27,727 nucleotides of DNA from Deltaproteobacteria bacterium (GCA_016203765.1 JACQMB010000015.1:1-27727); one strand, 5' to 3'. Shown: positions 15,694 to 23,323, counted from the stretch's first letter. Notes: generated by a model not told the origin, from the sequence alone. Made by a program: numbers and translations.

Positions 15694-16143
15694 TTATAAC
15701 TGATCTTCGCGGCTGGCGCCGTCTCCGTTGGTTGTTTTTCCGGGCCGAGCGAGGGTGTCAAAGGAGGAAATGTCCTCGGCCTTGCCCGCATGGTGCATGT
15801 CACACCGGCCTTGAAAAAGGGCCCCCTCATCGATGCTCAAGGATTTGGTGGCGATGTCGGCGGTGACTACCGACGGGAGATGGATTTCGATTTTGCTTTT
15901 GGCCTCGACGTTCCCGTCGACGGTTCCATAACAAATAAGGGTGTCGACCCTGACTTTGCCCGACACGCGGGCTTCCTGACCGACCACCAGCGTCCCTTCC
16001 GATGAAATTTCTCCGGTAAAGTCACCGTTGATTTGGACCGTGCCGTCAAAGGCGATCTTTCCCTCAAAACTACAGCCCCGGTCAAGCAGGCCGTTGACCT
16101 GATCTTTGTTTCCCTTCAGCCACCCTCCGTTGTTCTTTCCCAT
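15694..16143 (-). CDS. Bactofilin
   Basis: A 149-residue bactofilin, a nucleotide-independent cytoskeletal polymer subunit. The central DUF583 domain (about residues 18-118) shows the repeating beta-helix pattern, with phrases such as GTVQINGDFTGEISSEGTLVVG and DGNVEAKSKIEIH, followed by a disordered acidic tail. The start at 16143 is favoured over 16203 by a GGAGGGGGAG ribosome binding site a few bases upstream and by the usual N-terminus. It overlaps the 3' end of parB by 28 bp. In Myxococcus, bactofilins are encoded beside parAB and scaffold the ParABS system, so the linkage here suggests a similar role (inference). Confidence 0.92.
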   Translation of the reverse strand: MGKNNGGWLKGNKDQVNGLLDRGCSFEGKIAFDGTVQINGDFTGEISSEGTLVVGQEARVSGKVRVDTLICYGTVDGNVEAKSKIEIHLPSVVTADIATKSLSIDEGALFQGRCDMHHAGKAEDISSFDTLARPGKTTNGDGASREDQL

Positions 16144-17066
16144 TTTTTCTCCCCCTCCTTCGAACCCGCGATTTTTCGGTACACCCGATCCAAATCCTGC
16201 CAAGAATAATAATCAATGATAATTTTTCCGTGGCCTTCCCTGGTGCCGGCCTGCAAACGAATTTTGGTTGCCAGGATATTCTCCATCTCGTCTATTATCA
16301 GCTTCATCTGGTCTGACAAGTGCATTTTTCGCCTGGCCCTTCTTTTTTTTTCTCCCCCCCTTTCCTGTATCATTTGCTCGATATCCCGAACACTTAGGAG
16401 CTGACTGACGATTCTATTTCTAAACATCAACTGCTCTTCCTTGGAGGGAAGGGCCAAAAGGGCCCTGGCATGGCCGGCCGACAGACGGTTTGCCATCACA
16501 TCTTCCTGGACCGCCTTGGGTAATTTTAAGAGCCTTGTGGTGTTGGCAATATATTCTCTCGATTTGCCGACCTTTTCGGCGATGTCAGCGTGGTTGAGTC
16601 CGAAGCTCTCCTGTAAGTTTTGATAGCCCTTCGCCTCCTCCATGGGATTTAAATCCTCCCTCTGGATATTTTCCACCAGTGCCAGCTCCAGCATTTTGTC
16701 TTTTTCAACATTACGAATGATTACCGGCACTTCGGTGAGGCCGGCCTGCCGGGCGGCCCGCAACCTCCGTTCCCCGGCTATCAATTCAAACCGGCCGTCC
16801 AACGAAGGAGAAACAACCACCGGTTGAAGCATCCCATCCTCTTTGATCGAGGCGGCCAGATCTTTCAAGCCGGCGTCGTCGAAATTTTCCCTCGGTTGAC
16901 TCCGGTTGGGAAAAATTTTGTCAATCGGAACGGTTGCCGGATGAGCCTGCGGCATGACCTGCGCCGTGCTGAAGGGGATCCGGACCGCCTCTTTGCTCAC
17001 CGGCTCCGCCTCGCCTGTACTCAGGAGCGCTTCCAACCCCCGCCCGAGGGCTTTGCGTTGTGTCAT
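16116..17066 (-). CDS. parB: Chromosome partitioning protein ParB
   Basis: A 316-residue ParB/Spo0J. It has the KALGRGLEALL N-terminus that contacts ParA, the CTP-binding ParB/Srx domain with GERRLRAA at 98-105 and ENIQREDLNP at 132-141, a helix-turn-helix (LNHADIAEKVGKSREYIANTTRLLKL) that reads parS, and a C-terminal dimerisation domain. ParB clamps load at parS and spread, organising the origin region for ParA-driven segregation. A GGAGG ribosome binding site sits 6 nt before ATG 17066. The first 49 codons overlap the extended 3' end of parA in a different frame. Four perfect parS sites lie within 1.4 kb. Confidence 0.97.
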   Translation of the reverse strand: MTQRKALGRGLEALLSTGEAEPVSKEAVRIPFSTAQVMPQAHPATVPIDKIFPNRSQPRENFDDAGLKDLAASIKEDGMLQPVVVSPSLDGRFELIAGERRLRAARQAGLTEVPVIIRNVEKDKMLELALVENIQREDLNPMEEAKGYQNLQESFGLNHADIAEKVGKSREYIANTTRLLKLPKAVQEDVMANRLSAGHARALLALPSKEEQLMFRNRIVSQLLSVRDIEQMIQERGGEKKRRARRKMHLSDQMKLIIDEMENILATKIRLQAGTREGHGKIIIDYYSWQDLDRVYRKIAGSKEGEKKWERTTEGG

Positions 17067-17832
17067 ATAAAACCTCCTTGGCTAAAATTTCTTTGGCCAA
17101 ATCAAAATAGGCCTCCGCCCCGGTCGATTTGACGTCGTATAAAATAATTGGCTTGCCGTGGCTTGGGGCCTCGCTTAACCGGACATTTCTTGGAATAACC
17201 ACTTGAAAAACAAATTGGCTAAAATATTTCCGTAATTCTTCAGCAACCTGATGGGAAAGATTATTTCTCGAATCAAACATGGTTAAAACAATCCCTTTTA
17301 TTTTGAGGCCGGGATTAAATCTTTGTTGAACAATTCCAATGGTTTGCTTAAGATTAGCAAGCCCCTCCATGGCATAATATTCACACTGGACCGGAATTAA
17401 AACCGAATGGGCGGCGGTAAGGGCATTGAGCGTTAACAGACCCAGACTTGGGGGACAGTCGATGACGATGTAATTGTAATTTTCGGCAACTGGGGCGAGG
17501 CACTTTTGCAAATATGTTTCACGTGAAACAAGGCCGGCCAATTCCAGTTCGGCCCCCACCAAATCATTCTGAGAAGGGGCTAAATCAAGAAACAGCATCG
17601 CCGTTTTACTAACAACCTCCTGAATGGGGGTATCACCGATCAATGATTGATAAATGCTTGAATTTATTGTATTTTTATTACAACCTACCCCCGTGGTTGC
17701 ATTGGCTTGAGGATCCAAGTCAACCAACAGCGTTTTTTTCTCCGCGGCGGCTAAACAGGCAGAGAGGTTGACAGAAGTTGTCGTCTTCCCAACACCCCCT
17801 TTTTGGTTACATATTGCTATGATTTCAGACAT
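16921..17832 (-). CDS. parA: Chromosome partitioning ATPase ParA (Soj), with unusual C-terminal extension
   Basis: A ParA ATPase with the deviant Walker A KGGVGKTT (11-18), LLVDLDPQANATTGVG (35-50), VIDCPPSLGLLTLNAL and the usual C-terminal region ending AYFDLAKEILAKEVL near residue 255. Normal Soj proteins stop about there; this frame continues about 48 residues (Arg/Gly/Pro-rich, SPRAGVGSAPEYRRGGAG onward) across 146 bp of parB. In another frame a TGA overlaps the parB ATG as ATGA, so the extension may come from an indel, real or a sequencing error. A parS site is embedded in the coding sequence (residues V102-T106), and another lies 11 bp upstream of the start. Confidence 0.95.
   Translation of the reverse strand: MSEIIAICNQKGGVGKTTTSVNLSACLAAAEKKTLLVDLDPQANATTGVGCNKNTINSSIYQSLIGDTPIQEVVSKTAMLFLDLAPSQNDLVGAELELAGLVSRETYLQKCLAPVAENYNYIVIDCPPSLGLLTLNALTAAHSVLIPVQCEYYAMEGLANLKQTIGIVQQRFNPGLKIKGIVLTMFDSRNNLSHQVAEELRKYFSQFVFQVVIPRNVRLSEAPSHGKPIILYDVKSTGAEAYFDLAKEILAKEVLYDTTQSPRAGVGSAPEYRRGGAGEQRGGPDPLQHGAGHAAGSSGNRSD
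17515..17530. promoter_or_regulatory. parS site 1 (inside parA)
   Basis: A perfect 16-bp palindrome, TGTTTCACGTGAAACA, differing by one base from the classic Bacillus subtilis parS. It encodes V-S-R-E-T in ParA. Confidence 0.95.
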
Positions 17833-17842
17833 TTATTTGGAG

Positions 17843-17858
17843 TGTTTCACGTGAAACA
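17843..17858. promoter_or_regulatory. parS site 2 (upstream of parA)
   Basis: The same perfect palindrome, TGTTTCACGTGAAACA, 11 bp upstream of the parA start. Its position would allow ParB binding to repress or modulate parAB. Confidence 0.95.
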
Positions 17859-17907
17859 AAATTTGAATAATAATTACTCCCTTTCCACCCCGATTGCAAT
17901 CAAGAAG

Positions 17908-17923
17908 TGTTTCACGTGAAACA
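17908..17923. promoter_or_regulatory. parS site 3 (parA-yjbQ intergenic)
   Basis: The same perfect 16-bp palindrome, 50 bp from site 2, between the divergent parA and YjbQ-family genes. Confidence 0.95.
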
Positions 17924-17968
17924 TTTAGCTTGCCACATCTCAAAAAATTAGCTAAAAAGCCAATAACA

Positions 17969-18376
17969 ATGCACACTTTCACTATTAAAACGAGACGATC
18001 GCAGGAATGCATCGATATTACAGATGAACTAGTTGATATTATTAAAAAATCATGCATTTCCGATGGTATTTGCCATGTCTATGTTCCACACGCCACCGCC
18101 GCCATCATAATCAATGAAAACGCCGACCCAAACATTCAAACTGACTTCATCAATGTATTGAATAAGGTTTTCCCAAGCCATTCCGGCTATCTCCATGACC
18201 GCATTGACAATAATGCCCAATCCCACATGATTGCATCCTGTCTCGGTCCATCGGAAACCATTCCGATTTCCAATGGGAAGCTCCAGCTTGGAACATGGCA
18301 GGCCATTATGCTTGTGGAGCTGGACGGCCCCCGGCCCTCACGCAAAATCCACGTACAAATTATTCCCGCAACGTAG
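17969..18376 (+). CDS. YjbQ / UPF0047 family protein
   Basis: A 135-residue protein of the small YjbQ (UPF0047) family. HATAAIIINENADPN near residue 49, HDRIDNNAQSHMIASCLGPSETIPI in the middle, and LQLGTWQAIMLVELDGPR near the C-terminus are diagnostic. Some members show weak thiamine-phosphate synthase activity, but the physiological role is unsettled. ATG 17969 is chosen because the upstream part of the open frame reads through a parS site and lies outside the family's usual length. No good ribosome binding site is visible. The gene is AT-rich compared with most of the window and is flanked by parS sites on both sides. Confidence 0.9.
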   Translation: MHTFTIKTRRSQECIDITDELVDIIKKSCISDGICHVYVPHATAAIIINENADPNIQTDFINVLNKVFPSHSGYLHDRIDNNAQSHMIASCLGPSETIPISNGKLQLGTWQAIMLVELDGPRPSRKIHVQIIPAT

Positions 18377-18377
18377 G

Positions 18378-18393
18378 TGTTTCACGTGAAACA
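18378..18393. promoter_or_regulatory. parS site 4 (downstream of yjbQ)
   Basis: The same perfect 16-bp palindrome, TGTTTCACGTGAAACA, starting one base after the YjbQ-family stop codon, followed by a very AT-rich stretch to about 18480. Confidence 0.95.
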
Positions 18394-18466
18394 GTAGATA
18401 ATAATATAATAAATTCAATAACTTATCAGTTCATCTAAAAATAATGAAAAAAATCAGAAAATCTTA

Positions 18467-18493
18467 GCAACAATTTTGAAATTCTGCCGATAA
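18467..18493 (+). promoter_or_regulatory. Sigma-28 (FliA)-like promoter, copy 2
   Basis: GCAACAAT (18467-18474), 11 nt, GCCGATAA (18486-18493), followed by CTATAGTGG, close to CTCTAGTAG after copy 1. It lies 39 nt upstream of the lipoprotein ATG at 18533. Confidence 0.65.
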
Positions 18494-18532
18494 CTATAGT
18501 GGTAGGGGAGCCGGGAAAGCAGACCGGTTATA

Positions 18533-19303
18533 ATGAACAAAAACTGGGTGGTGTTTGGCCTTCTTCTGATAGCGGGCTGTGCTACGCCTCAAGCCTCTGA
18601 ACCCATTGAAAACTCAGTGGGAAATACCTCCACTGAAGGTGAGATGGCCATGGGAGCGGTCGATCCCAATATCAATTTCTATATGATGTTTGATCTTTTG
18701 GGGGGCGTTTTTCGGCAGGAGCAGGGCTCTGCCGCTGGAATGTCTTTGGAATCCTCTCCCACCATCTCCAAAGCCGCCGCCACGGAAGCCCCAACGGGGG
18801 CTTTTCAGCAAGAGGCCTTCGTCATCGATTACAGCCGTCAATATGTCGGTTTTGAAAATAAGGGGCGAATGACCTTGAGTGTTTTTGGAGAAGGAGAGGA
18901 AGTTTTCCCTCCCAATAACCCTGAGAATGTGGTCCGACATTTTTCCTCGCTGGTCTTGCGCTTTGTCTTTCATGATTTTGCCTTCAACAACCCCTGCCTC
19001 GGCCCGGTCAAATTGAAAGGGGAGATCGCCTGTGTGGTGGAAGGGGACTATGAGGTCCAAACCGGGGAATTTTTAGGCGAGGCCCTTTGCCAAAACGGGC
19101 CCCCGGATAATCCCATCCCGGTGCTCTACAAGGTTCCCCAAAAGGATTTTGTGGCGGAGTTGAATGCCCGCCTGGCCATTGACGGCGATCCGTATCGGTT
19201 TCGAAGTTATGTCTATGACGGTGTGATTGTCATTGATGGCGAGGAACTTTCCGTAAAAGACAATGTTTGGAAAGGGGCGAGTTGTTCGCAATCAAACAAC
19301 TAA
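18533..19303 (+). CDS. Unknown lipoprotein, 256 residues
   Basis: A predicted lipoprotein: MNKNWVVFGLLLIAGC gives a short signal peptide with a good LIAGC lipobox, cysteine at residue 16. The mature part is acidic to neutral, with a low-complexity Ser/Ala/Thr stretch near 65-95 and then what looks like a beta-rich domain containing paired cysteines (NNPCLGPVKLKGEIACVVEGDYEV, ALCQNG, ASCSQ at the C-terminus) that could form disulfides in the periplasm. No family was recognised. It is transcribed alone, behind a sigma-28-like promoter, and its stop overlaps the stop of the convergent rsmG by 4 nt. Confidence 0.85.
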   Translation: MNKNWVVFGLLLIAGCATPQASEPIENSVGNTSTEGEMAMGAVDPNINFYMMFDLLGGVFRQEQGSAAGMSLESSPTISKAAATEAPTGAFQQEAFVIDYSRQYVGFENKGRMTLSVFGEGEEVFPPNNPENVVRHFSSLVLRFVFHDFAFNNPCLGPVKLKGEIACVVEGDYEVQTGEFLGEALCQNGPPDNPIPVLYKVPQKDFVAELNARLAIDGDPYRFRSYVYDGVIVIDGEELSVKDNVWKGASCSQSNN

Positions 19304-19908
19304 AAAATCAAAAGGCTGCGCCGGCCCAAATCATTGCTCAACTCATAATCAAAGACCGTTTTGAGTTTCCAATTTCCCAAGATCGTCTTTTCCTCCGGCC
19401 AGCGCCTCGACTTCATCGCGATGGCAACCCCATCCTTTTTTAAGTAGGGCCGGGCGATTTTTAAAAATTCGGCGATCGAAAAAGCGGCGCGGGAGATCAC
19501 CGCGTCGAACCGGCCCAGTTTTGTTTGAACGGTCGCATCTTCGGCGCGGCCTTGAACCGCGGTTATCTCTTCCAAATCCAACTTCCGAATCACCGCCTCG
19601 CAAAAGGCGGTCTTTTTGCGCCGGGAGTCGAGCAAGACAACTTCCAGGTCCGGACGTTTAATTTTTAACGGAATTCCGGGAAATCCGGCGCCGCATCCGA
19701 TATCCAGCAGGCGGCAAGGTGTAGGCAAAAAGGGGAGGGGGGCCAGCGAGTCTTCAAAATGTTTGATTTTAATTTCGCCCGGATCGGTGATGGCGGTTAA
19801 ATTGTGGGCTTTATTCCATTTGAGCAGGAGGTGAAGATAGGTTGTAAATGGAGATTGCTTCGTCGCCCCGCCGGGCGGGGCTCCTCGCAATGACAAACTA
19901 AACAACAA
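19300..19908 (-). CDS. rsmG: 16S rRNA m7G527 methyltransferase RsmG (GidB)
   Basis: A 202-residue SAM-dependent methyltransferase that modifies G527 of 16S rRNA; loss of family members gives low-level streptomycin resistance. The motifs are LLKWNKAHNLTAI at 28-40, the SAM-binding LLDIGCGAGFPGIPL at 67-81, and FDAVISRAAFS in the catalytic half. Total length is normal, but residues about 4-20 (LSLRGAPPGGATKQSP) are encoded by a dispersed repeat at 19851-19896 and do not look like the usual N-terminal helix. The gene overlaps the upstream MBL gene by 11 bp. The true start could be internal, but no better start with a ribosome binding site is evident. Confidence 0.93.
   Translation of the reverse strand: MLFSLSLRGAPPGGATKQSPFTTYLHLLLKWNKAHNLTAITDPGEIKIKHFEDSLAPLPFLPTPCRLLDIGCGAGFPGIPLKIKRPDLEVVLLDSRRKKTAFCEAVIRKLDLEEITAVQGRAEDATVQTKLGRFDAVISRAAFSIAEFLKIARPYLKKDGVAIAMKSRRWPEEKTILGNWKLKTVFDYELSNDLGRRSLLIF
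19851..19896. repeat. Dispersed palindromic repeat (CATTGCGAGGA type), copy 1, inside rsmG
   Basis: On the minus strand it reads TTGTCATTGCGAGGAGC, a GC-rich palindrome and CGACGAAGCAATCTC. This matches the widespread bacterial repeat whose translation in another frame is the known spurious peptide CHCEERSDEAI. The core has perfect 8-bp arms, GCCCCGCC (19865-19872) and GGCGGGGC (19874-19881). The end TCCTCGCAATGACAA recurs at 27041-27055. Confidence 0.8.
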
Positions 19909-20734
19909 GGCTCCATCCTTCTTTAGCCATCGAACATTTTAACGAACTCCGCCTAGCCTTGATCCGTTGCCGGCAAAGGAGAAGTCTTTTCCCCAGCGTC
20001 TTATCGTTTGCATCGGGGTCATGATGAAACAACAGGAGGCGTTTGACCTTGGCGTCCATCGCCATTGTTAAAACAATTTCAAAACAGGAATGCCCCCAGC
20101 CCTTTCTTTTGGCATATGTTTTTCGGTCATATTGACTGTCGTGGATGAGTAAGTCGGCCCCTTCGATCCACCGCGCAAATTTTTTGTCGGCGGGCCTCAG
20201 CTCCTGATCGGTGACATAGATAATTTTTCTTCCGTCCGGAAAGACAAACCGGAATCCAAAGGTTCCGTTGTGATGGGCAACCCGCCTCGGCTCCACGATC
20301 ACCCCGTCTAACGGAATCGGTTTCTGTTTTAAAGTCTGCCAACGGATTCGTGCCCTCCACTGGTTCGTTCGAATCGGAAAGAAAGGTGGGCGCATCGCCT
20401 CGTTAAGGGTTTTTCTGAAAGAGTGGTTGGCGCGGGAGGGACCGGCTAAAATGATCTTCCTCCCTCTTTGGTAAAGGGGTTTAAAAAAGGGAAGTCCAAA
20501 GACATGATCCCAATGGAGGTGGGAAAGGAGGAGAACGATCGGCCTCCTGGTCTTTGCCAATTTTTTGCCGAGGTTGCGGATGCCGGTGCCGGCGTCCAAA
20601 ACAAACCATTTTTTGTGATAGTAAAAGGAGACGCAAGCGGTATGGCCGCCGTGCTTGAAATTTTTTGGGTCGTGGGAGGTCACCGAGCCGCGCACGCCCC
20701 AAAAGGTAATTTGTACGGGATATTTTCGCCTCAC
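19898..20734 (-). CDS. MBL-fold metal-dependent hydrolase
   Basis: A 278-residue metallo-beta-lactamase-fold protein. FWGVRGSVTSHDP near the N-terminus, HGGHTACVSF, and SHLHWDHVFGLPFF (H72, H74, D76, H77) form the first metal site, with VAHHNGTFGFRF, VTDQE and LIHDSQY contributing further ligands and HHDP near the C-terminus. The N-terminal pattern is shared with proteins related to cyclic-nucleotide phosphodiesterases and the RNase Z/PhnP branch, but the substrate cannot be named. It starts with GTG at 20734, overlapping the mnmG stop as GTGA, and overlaps rsmG downstream, so mnmG-MBL-rsmG is a coupled operon. Lys/Arg content is high for the fold. Confidence 0.85.
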   Translation of the reverse strand: MRRKYPVQITFWGVRGSVTSHDPKNFKHGGHTACVSFYYHKKWFVLDAGTGIRNLGKKLAKTRRPIVLLLSHLHWDHVFGLPFFKPLYQRGRKIILAGPSRANHSFRKTLNEAMRPPFFPIRTNQWRARIRWQTLKQKPIPLDGVIVEPRRVAHHNGTFGFRFVFPDGRKIIYVTDQELRPADKKFARWIEGADLLIHDSQYDRKTYAKRKGWGHSCFEIVLTMAMDAKVKRLLLFHHDPDANDKTLGKRLLLCRQRIKARRSSLKCSMAKEGWSLVV

Positions 20735-22623
20735 ACCGCCGGTTGTTTTAGCCTTTTTGCCCGGCTCAAGTAAACCATTAAAATGGAAAGGGCGGCCGGC
20801 GTGACGCCGGAAATCCGGGCGGCTTGGCCCAGGTTCTGCGGGCGGATTTGGGTCAATTTTTCCTGGACCTCTTTGGAGAGGCCGGGGATTTGGTGAAAGT
20901 TGAACTGGCCGGGGATACTCAGGTTTTCCCTTTTTTTGAATAGTTCAACATCGTAGCGCTGGGAGTCGATATAGCCTTCGTATTTGACTTGTATTTCCAC
21001 CTGTTCTTTCACCGCGCACGAGGTGTCCTCTTTCTCGCGCAAAAAGAATTCCAATATTTTATTCAACGCGACCTCCGGCCGGCGGAGAATTTCGGTCAGG
21101 CGGGCCGGTTTTTTAATCGGGGCGGTTCCCATTGCAACCAGTTTTTGGTTGGTGGCGGCATCCGGTTTTAAAACGAAGGCGTTGAGGTCGCCAGCGAGCG
21201 CCTTGATCGCCTCTCGTTTTTCAGTAAAGCGTGTCCAATCCTTGTCGTCGACCAGCCCAAGCCGCCGGCCGACTTCACGCAAACGCAAATCAGCGTTGTC
21301 TTCCCGCAACAGGAGGCGGTACTCTGCGCGGGAGGTAAACATTCGGTAGGGCTCCGCACACCCCTTGGTCACCAGGTCATCGATCATCACTCCCATATAG
21401 GCCTGGGAGCGGTCCAAAATGAGAGGCCCTTCTCCTTTGATTTTAAGCGCGGCATTGATGCCGGCCATCATCCCTTGAGCGGCGGCTTCTTCGTAACCGG
21501 AGGTCCCGTTGATCTGGCCGGCGTGGAAGAGGCCCGCGACACTTTTTGTTTCAAGCGTCGGAGTGAGCTGCGTGGGGGGGACAAAATCGTATTCGACCGC
21601 GTAGCCGGGGCGCATGATTTCGGCCTTCTCCAGCCCCGGCACGGAGCGAACCATGGCGATCTGCACATCGACCGGCAGGGAGGTGGACATTCCATTGACA
21701 TAGATTTCGTTTGTCTCCAGCCCTTCCGGCTCCAAAAAAAGCTGATGGCGCTCCTTGTCGGCGAATCGCACCACCTTGTCCTCGATCGAAGGGCAATAGC
21801 GCGGCCCGATTCCCTCAATGACGCCGCAATACATCGGCGAGCGGTCGAGGTTGGCCTTGATAAGGTCATGCGTTTTTTGGTTGGTGTAGGTGATGAAACA
21901 GGGGCGTTGTTCCAGAAGCGTTTTCGTTTCTGAAAAAGAAAAGAGGGGCGGGGGCGTGTCGCCCCGCTGTTTTTCCAAGCTCCCCCAATCGACGGTGTTG
22001 CCGTCCAAACGCGGGACCGTTCCCGTTTTGAGCCGCCCCAGTTCAAACCCCAAATCCTTGAGCGATTTCGACAAACCCTTGGCCGCAAAATCACCGGCCC
22101 TCCCGCCGTCGGCCTTGTTGAGGCCGTAGTACATGAGCCCGCCCAAAAAAGTCCCGGTGGTCAGCACCACGGCATGGCCCAAAAAACACTCCTCAATTTT
22201 TGAAACCACACCTTTGATTTTTCCGCCCTCAACCAACAACGATTCAACCAACGCCTGCTTGATTGTTAAATTGAAAGCATTCTCCAACACCTTTTTCATC
22301 CGCTCCTTGTAGCGATTGCGATCCGATTGCGCGCGTGTCGCCCGAACCGCGGGCCCCTTGCTCATGTTGAGGCGGCGAAACTGAATACCGGTGACGTCGG
22401 TGTTTTTTCCCATCTCGCCGCCCAGGGCGTCGATCTCCTTGACCAGATGCCCCTTGGCCAGGCCGCCGATGGCCGGGTTACAGCTCATGTGGGCGATGGT
22501 GTCGAGATTGCCGGAAAGCAACAGGGTGGCGCATCCCATCCGGGCAGAAGCCAGGGCCGCCTCACAGCCGGCATGCCCGGCCCCGACCACGATCACGTCG
22601 AAGGTTTTGGGATAGGTGAACAT
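20731..22623 (-). CDS. mnmG: tRNA uridine-5-carboxymethylaminomethyl modification enzyme MnmG (GidA)
   Basis: A 630-residue FAD-dependent enzyme of normal length. The N-terminal dinucleotide-binding motif is VVGAGHAGCEAA (13-24); SCNPAIGGLAKGHLVKEIDALGG and the downstream GTFLGG and RLKTGTVPRLDG blocks are family signatures, as is INGTSGYEEAAAQG. Together with MnmE it installs the cmnm5 group on the wobble uridine of certain tRNAs. Its partner mnmE lies about 1.9 kb upstream on the same strand, separated by accessory genes; mnmE and mnmG are often adjacent. It is followed directly by an MBL hydrolase (GTGA overlap). The toxin-antitoxin operon ends 11 bp upstream. Confidence 0.98.
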   Translation of the reverse strand: MFTYPKTFDVIVVGAGHAGCEAALASARMGCATLLLSGNLDTIAHMSCNPAIGGLAKGHLVKEIDALGGEMGKNTDVTGIQFRRLNMSKGPAVRATRAQSDRNRYKERMKKVLENAFNLTIKQALVESLLVEGGKIKGVVSKIEECFLGHAVVLTTGTFLGGLMYYGLNKADGGRAGDFAAKGLSKSLKDLGFELGRLKTGTVPRLDGNTVDWGSLEKQRGDTPPPLFSFSETKTLLEQRPCFITYTNQKTHDLIKANLDRSPMYCGVIEGIGPRYCPSIEDKVVRFADKERHQLFLEPEGLETNEIYVNGMSTSLPVDVQIAMVRSVPGLEKAEIMRPGYAVEYDFVPPTQLTPTLETKSVAGLFHAGQINGTSGYEEAAAQGMMAGINAALKIKGEGPLILDRSQAYMGVMIDDLVTKGCAEPYRMFTSRAEYRLLLREDNADLRLREVGRRLGLVDDKDWTRFTEKREAIKALAGDLNAFVLKPDAATNQKLVAMGTAPIKKPARLTEILRRPEVALNKILEFFLREKEDTSCAVKEQVEIQVKYEGYIDSQRYDVELFKKRENLSIPGQFNFHQIPGLSKEVQEKLTQIRPQNLGQAARISGVTPAALSILMVYLSRAKRLKQPAV

Positions 22624-22633
22624 GGCCAGAGCC

Positions 22634-23032
22634 CTACCGAGGAATCCTTTTTATCTTTGGCAATGCATCATAGTGTTTATCAAAAGAAAAAATGATTTCA
22701 ATCTGATAACGTTTCATATGACTGACATGAAGGGCGTCCCTGGCCGTCAGCTGATCATAAGCCAAAACGAGGGCTTTGGCGCTTAAAACATCTTCTTCTT
22801 CTATCGGAAAAATATCATCAATAAAACCATAAAGGGCGTCGAGGCAGGGTTGAATGGCGTCCTTTCTTTGAATGGCCGTGTAGCGATGCAGGATTTCCTG
22901 AAGGACCTCCGAATTGGTGACCAGGCGCTCTCTTTCGCTTGCCAGTTTTTCAAGAATAAGACTCGCATCTCTCTTGTGAGGGTGATCTTCGCCAATGAGA
23001 TACATCGGCACATTCGAGTCGACAAAGATCAC
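22634..23032 (-). CDS. PIN-domain toxin (VapC-like)
   Basis: A 132-residue PIN-domain protein, probably a Mg-dependent RNase and the toxin of a VapBC-type module. Acidic residues at the expected sites are D5 (IFVDSNVPMYL), E42 (TNSEVLQEIL), D99 (LTARDALHVSHM) and D118 (FSFDKHYD). The frame is open upstream to 23185, but GTG 23032 is chosen because it overlaps the antitoxin stop as GTGA, the typical coupling of toxin-antitoxin pairs, and puts D5 where PIN domains have it. The upstream frame is antisense-free but overlaps the antitoxin gene and lacks family features. The RNA target is unknown. The gene ends 11 bp before mnmG. Confidence 0.88.
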   Translation of the reverse strand: MIFVDSNVPMYLIGEDHPHKRDASLILEKLASERERLVTNSEVLQEILHRYTAIQRKDAIQPCLDALYGFIDDIFPIEEEDVLSAKALVLAYDQLTARDALHVSHMKRYQIEIIFSFDKHYDALPKIKRIPR

Positions 23033-23274
23033 TCTAAATAGCCCTTTTCGATATCCGCCAGAATTTGTTCCATCTCCCCGCTGGGATAATGGAGTTGACT
23101 CGCCCGGCGGATGGAGTTGATTTTGGCTTGAGGGCCCTTGGCGGAAGCGGACAGGGCAAAGCGCCTTAACGTTTGCCGAACCCACTCGCCCAAACTTAAC
23201 CCCCTGGCCTCCGCCAATGACTGAAATTGCTTATATTCCCTGGGTTCCACCAAGACCTGGAGTCGTTTACTCAT
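23029..23274 (-). CDS. Ribbon-helix-helix-type antitoxin (VapB-like)
   Basis: An 81-residue protein with MSKRLQVLVEPREYKQFQSLAEARGLSLGEWVRQTLRR (residues 1-38), matching the beta-helix-helix pattern of RHH/CopG-type DNA-binding antitoxins. A basic linker and an acidic C-terminal tail (GEMEQILADIEKGYLE) would wrap the toxin. It precedes and overlaps the PIN toxin by 4 nt. A perfect 8-bp inverted repeat lies 4 bp upstream of its ATG over the predicted -10, in the right place for autorepression. There is no ribosome binding site, in keeping with a leaderless message. Confidence 0.85.
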   Translation of the reverse strand: MSKRLQVLVEPREYKQFQSLAEARGLSLGEWVRQTLRRFALSASAKGPQAKINSIRRASQLHYPSGEMEQILADIEKGYLE

Positions 23275-23277
23275 GGC

Positions 23278-23308
23278 ATGAGTATAAAATACTCATTAGA
23301 GAAGTCAA
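23278..23308 (-). promoter_or_regulatory. Toxin-antitoxin promoter with operator palindrome
   Basis: On the minus strand, TTGACT (23308-23303), 16 nt, TATACT (23286-23281). The palindrome ATGAGTAT-AAA-ATACTCAT (23278-23296) covers the -10 completely. Only six bases separate the -10 from the antitoxin ATG, so the predicted transcription start falls at or next to the start codon (leaderless mRNA). Binding of the RHH antitoxin here would block RNA polymerase. Confidence 0.7.
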
Positions 23309-23323
23309 GGAAAATTTTTCGAC

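Noticed and set aside
15660..15700. Plus-strand TTGACA and TATAAC as a promoter
   Set aside because: The spacing is about 26 bp and no plus-strand gene follows.
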